In this document: positions 12,814 through 13,783 of the stretch, one piece after another | Layout of the letters: every line of letters begins with the position of its first letter | Position numbering within the stretch: position 1 is the first letter of the stretch | NCBI GenBank assembly: GCA_028275005.1 | Contig: JAQCNN010000140.1 | Coordinates: 1 to 13,783 of the forward strand | Length of the DNA: 13,783 nucleotides | From: Salinirussus sp. | GTDB lineage: Archaea > Halobacteriota > Halobacteria > Halobacteriales > Haloarculaceae | Reading direction: 5' to 3' | Made by a program: the position numbers and the translations under genes | Notes under the pieces: model-generated | Seen by the model: the letters and a program-made list of their open reading frames with translations, nothing else | Told to the model about the DNA's origin: nothing | The model's database searches: none

Positions 12814-13077
12814 ATGAACAAACACTTCGAGGACACCCGATACTACCTCAAGCGTGCCGGCGAGACGGCAAAGAAAGGCATCAGCGAGGAGCTCGAACCC
12901 CTCCAAGAGCGGGTCGCAGAGCTGACTGGCGAGGAGGAAGAGCCGGAGGCGGGTCGGTTGGAGGAGGTCAAGGCTGACCTGAAGGAACTCCAGGGTCGTG
13001 CCGAGGGCGAGGCCGAGAAGGCCATCGGGGACGCACGCGAGCGGCTCGGGCGAAGCGAGGCCGAAGATAATTCTTAA
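12814..13077 (+). CDS. Small acidic coiled-coil protein (DUF7553-like)
   Basis: The protein is 87 residues and almost wholly charged and helical, with heptad-like Leu/Val/Ile spacing (LEPLQERVAELTG, LEEVKADLKELQGRAEG). It begins MNKHFEDTRYYLKRAGETAKKG, a start I associate with a conserved haloarchaeal family (DUF7553, from memory). It has no signal, membrane segment or Cys, so it is cytoplasmic. The function is unknown. The start at 12814 is chosen for the family-like N-terminus and the box A 26 nt upstream. The TAA stop at 13075-13077 lies inside the T/A-rich element that probably serves as box A of the following tRNA gene, so the coding end and the tRNA promoter overlap. Confidence 0.85.
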   Translation: MNKHFEDTRYYLKRAGETAKKGISEELEPLQERVAELTGEEEEPEAGRLEEVKADLKELQGRAEGEAEKAIGDARERLGRSEAEDNS

Positions 13078-13078
13078 G
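13073..13078 (+). promoter_or_regulatory. Box A of tRNA-Val, overlapping the stop codon of the upstream gene
   Basis: CTTAAG lies about 31 nt upstream of the first tRNA base. It contains the TAA stop (13075-13077) of the coiled-coil protein gene. Confidence 0.4.
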
Positions 13079-13106
13079 TCCGGTCCCACGGTAGTTGAAG
13101 GCAGTC

Positions 13107-13181
13107 GGGCCGGTGATCTAGTCCGGTTATGATACCTCCTTCACACGGAGGAAGCCGGCGGTTCAAATCCGCCCCGGCCCA
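13107..13181 (+). tRNA. tRNA-Val (anticodon CAC)
   Basis: The gene folds as a complete 75-nt tRNA. The acceptor stem pairs GGGCCGG (13107-13113) with CCGGCCC (13174-13180), with discriminator A at 13181 and no encoded CCA. The anticodon arm is CCTCC (13135-13139), loop TTCACAC, then GGAGG, with anticodon CAC at 13142-13144, reading GUG (Val). The T arm is GGCGG-TTCAAAT-CCGCC (13157-13173). No intron is present. Its 3' portion is repeated downstream, as happens when a tRNA gene serves as an integration site. Confidence 0.95.
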
Positions 13182-13255
13182 TTCTGCGACGAACGGACGT
13201 GAGGAGCGAATGGGCTCGGTGGTTTGAGCCCAGAGGGCGAGCGAAGTGAGCCCTC
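13182..13255 (+). repeat. Post-tRNA repeat unit X (first copy)
   Basis: This 74-bp stretch aligns without gaps to 13394 onward, with about 78 percent identity over 65 nt. The best conserved part is CAGAGGGCGAGCGAAG. It holds two hairpins, GGGCTC (13212-13217) with GAGCCC (13226-13231) and GAGGGC (13233-13238) with GCCCTC (13250-13255). It separates the tRNA from the second T-arm copy. No coding frame is convincing. Confidence 0.6.
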
Positions 13256-13279
13256 GCGGTTCAAATCCGCCCCGGCCCA
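13256..13279 (+). repeat. Direct repeat of the tRNA-Val 3' end (att-like), copy 2
   Basis: These 24 bases are identical to tRNA positions 13158-13181, covering the T arm, the 3' acceptor strand and the discriminator base. A tyrosine-recombinase att site commonly takes this form. The rest of a tRNA is absent, so it is a fragment and not a gene. Confidence 0.75.
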
Positions 13280-13289
13280 CTGCTGTTCT

Positions 13290-13315
13290 CGCGTCGCTCG
13301 CGTTTGAGCGACGCG
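13290..13315. other. Perfect 10-bp hairpin between att-like repeats
   Basis: CGCGTCGCTC (13290-13299) and GAGCGACGCG (13306-13315) are perfectly complementary around a 6-nt loop. It lies in the second inter-repeat segment. It could be a recombinase-binding or termination structure, though no T-run follows. Confidence 0.4.
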
Positions 13316-13325
13316 TGCGCAAAGC

Positions 13326-13341
13326 GCCGGGCGGATTTGAA
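13326..13341 (-). repeat. Inverted partial copy of the tRNA-Val T-arm sequence
   Basis: GCCGGGCGGATTTGAA is the reverse complement of the tRNA segment TTCAAATCCGCCCCGGC with one C missing. It faces the third direct copy at 13372, so the two could pair across about 30 nt. Confidence 0.6.
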
Positions 13342-13371
13342 GCAGGGAGTGGAGCAACGCGGAACGACCGT

Positions 13372-13391
13372 GGTTCAAATCCGCCCCGGCC
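13372..13391 (+). repeat. Direct repeat of the tRNA-Val 3' end (att-like), copy 3
   Basis: These 20 bases are identical to tRNA positions 13160-13179. The match ends just before the discriminator: TA follows here, CA in the tRNA. It is less complete than copy 2 and so probably older. Confidence 0.7.
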
Positions 13392-13393
13392 TA

Positions 13394-13468
13394 CCCTGCC
13401 AGAAACAGACGTGATGAGCGGACGGGTTCGGCGATTCGAGCGCAGAGGGCGAGCGAAGGGCGACTCCG
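13394..13468 (+). repeat. Post-tRNA repeat unit X (second, diverged copy)
   Basis: Aligns without gaps to 13182-13246 with about 78 percent identity, each unit starting two or fewer bases after an att-like repeat. The paired arms of the first hairpin are partly lost (GGGTTC / GAGCGC). Confidence 0.55.
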
Positions 13469-13475
13469 TCGGATA

Positions 13476-13783
13476 CTAGTACGCCTCGATGTCCTGTAGC
13501 TCGTACGAGTCAGCATTCTCCGCGGACGGCGCTAAGGCCTCGTATCGCCAGCTTTGCCCCTCCTCCAGACCGGAGGTGTTGGCAAGCGCATCTGCGACCT
13601 TCGCCCCGGAGCTGTCGAGGACCGACCACGTGAGCTGGACGTACTCGTAGCTGCCACCGCTCTCGTTGCGCGCTGTGCCACGTATGTACAGCGAGCCGAT
13701 GCTGTCCGCCTCAGCCTCGATATCGTCCTCCAGGACAATCCCCGTTGACTCGTCGTACGCAAACGCGTCCGCGTACGATTCGC
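13476..13783 (-). CDS. C-terminal part of an FxLYD-domain protein (5' end outside window)
   Basis: A minus-strand frame open to the window edge ends at TAG (13478-13476) and encodes 101 residues. The block SYEYVQLTWSVLDSSGAKV, then ADALANTSGLEEGQSWRYEA and the ending DSYELQDIEAY match the FxLYD domain, a beta-sandwich found in haloarchaeal surface and lipoproteins. The FxLYD motif itself is WSVLD here, so the domain is recognisable but varied. The part before it (ESYADAFAYDESTGIVLEDD) would be the end of a linker or another strand. The N-terminus, where a Tat or lipoprotein signal would be expected, lies outside. It follows the repeated tRNA 3' ends and may belong to a mobile or formerly mobile region, though nothing in this part proves transfer. 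Confidence 0.85.
   Translation of the reverse strand, partial: ESYADAFAYDESTGIVLEDDIEAEADSIGSLYIRGTARNESGGSYEYVQLTWSVLDSSGAKVADALANTSGLEEGQSWRYEALAPSAENADSYELQDIEAY

Noticed and set aside
13256..13391. Additional tRNA genes at the T-arm copies
   Set aside because: Only the T arm and 3' acceptor strand are present. No D arm, anticodon arm or 5' acceptor strand precedes either copy.
13107..13391. CRISPR array (three spaced repeats of 20-24 nt)
   Set aside because: The repeat is the tRNA 3' end, spacings are 98 and 114 bp, one copy is inverted, and no cas gene is in the window.
13246..13479. Open frames repeating RGSNPPRPT through the region after tRNA-Val
   Set aside because: The repeated peptide is only the translation of the T-arm copies (GGTTCAAATCCGCCCCGGCC). 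This is a frequent false gene next to tRNA att sites.

Overview
The window looks like chromosomal DNA from a halophilic archaeon (class Halobacteria). The evidence is high GC, proteins rich in Asp and Glu, Tat-type signal peptides, A/T-rich box A elements about 25 nt upstream of start codons (leaderless transcripts), a halocyanin, and several protein families known mainly from haloarchaea. The gene content fits a Haloarcula/Halomicrobium-like lineage, but this is an impression and not a demonstration.

Left part (1-4300): the 3' end of an unrecognised gene is followed by a run of minus-strand genes for membrane or exported proteins. In transcription order these are a PadR regulator, a small four-helix membrane protein, a CDP-alcohol phosphatidyltransferase, a YdjM/DUF457-type membrane protein, a PAP2-type phosphatase and a Tat-exported protein. 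The last two genes lie between two inverted copies of an 84-85 bp palindromic element. One copy supplies the stop codon of the YdjM-like gene.

Middle (4300-9130): a 600 bp intergenic region carries a candidate minus-strand small RNA (box A, 10-bp hairpin, U-run). It precedes a zinc-ribbon protein gene. Next come the one-carbon genes folD and glyA (minus strand) with a lipoprotein gene between them, and a NUDIX hydrolase divergent from glyA. FolD and GlyA are linked functionally through tetrahydrofolate (or a related pterin) C1 units.

Right part (9240-13100): a PHP-domain phosphoesterase is translationally coupled (TGATG) to an asparagine-synthase-like ATPase that lacks the glutaminase nucleophile. 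Divergent from this pair lie a C-terminally anchored halocyanin whose second copper-ligand His is replaced by Asn, a PduO-type cobalamin adenosyltransferase and a small acidic coiled-coil protein.

Right edge (13107-13783): a tRNA-Val(CAC) is followed by two further direct copies and one inverted copy of its 3' (T-arm/acceptor) sequence. These are embedded in diverged repeats, as at a tRNA gene used repeatedly as an integration site. The window ends in the C-terminal part of an FxLYD-domain protein on the minus strand.
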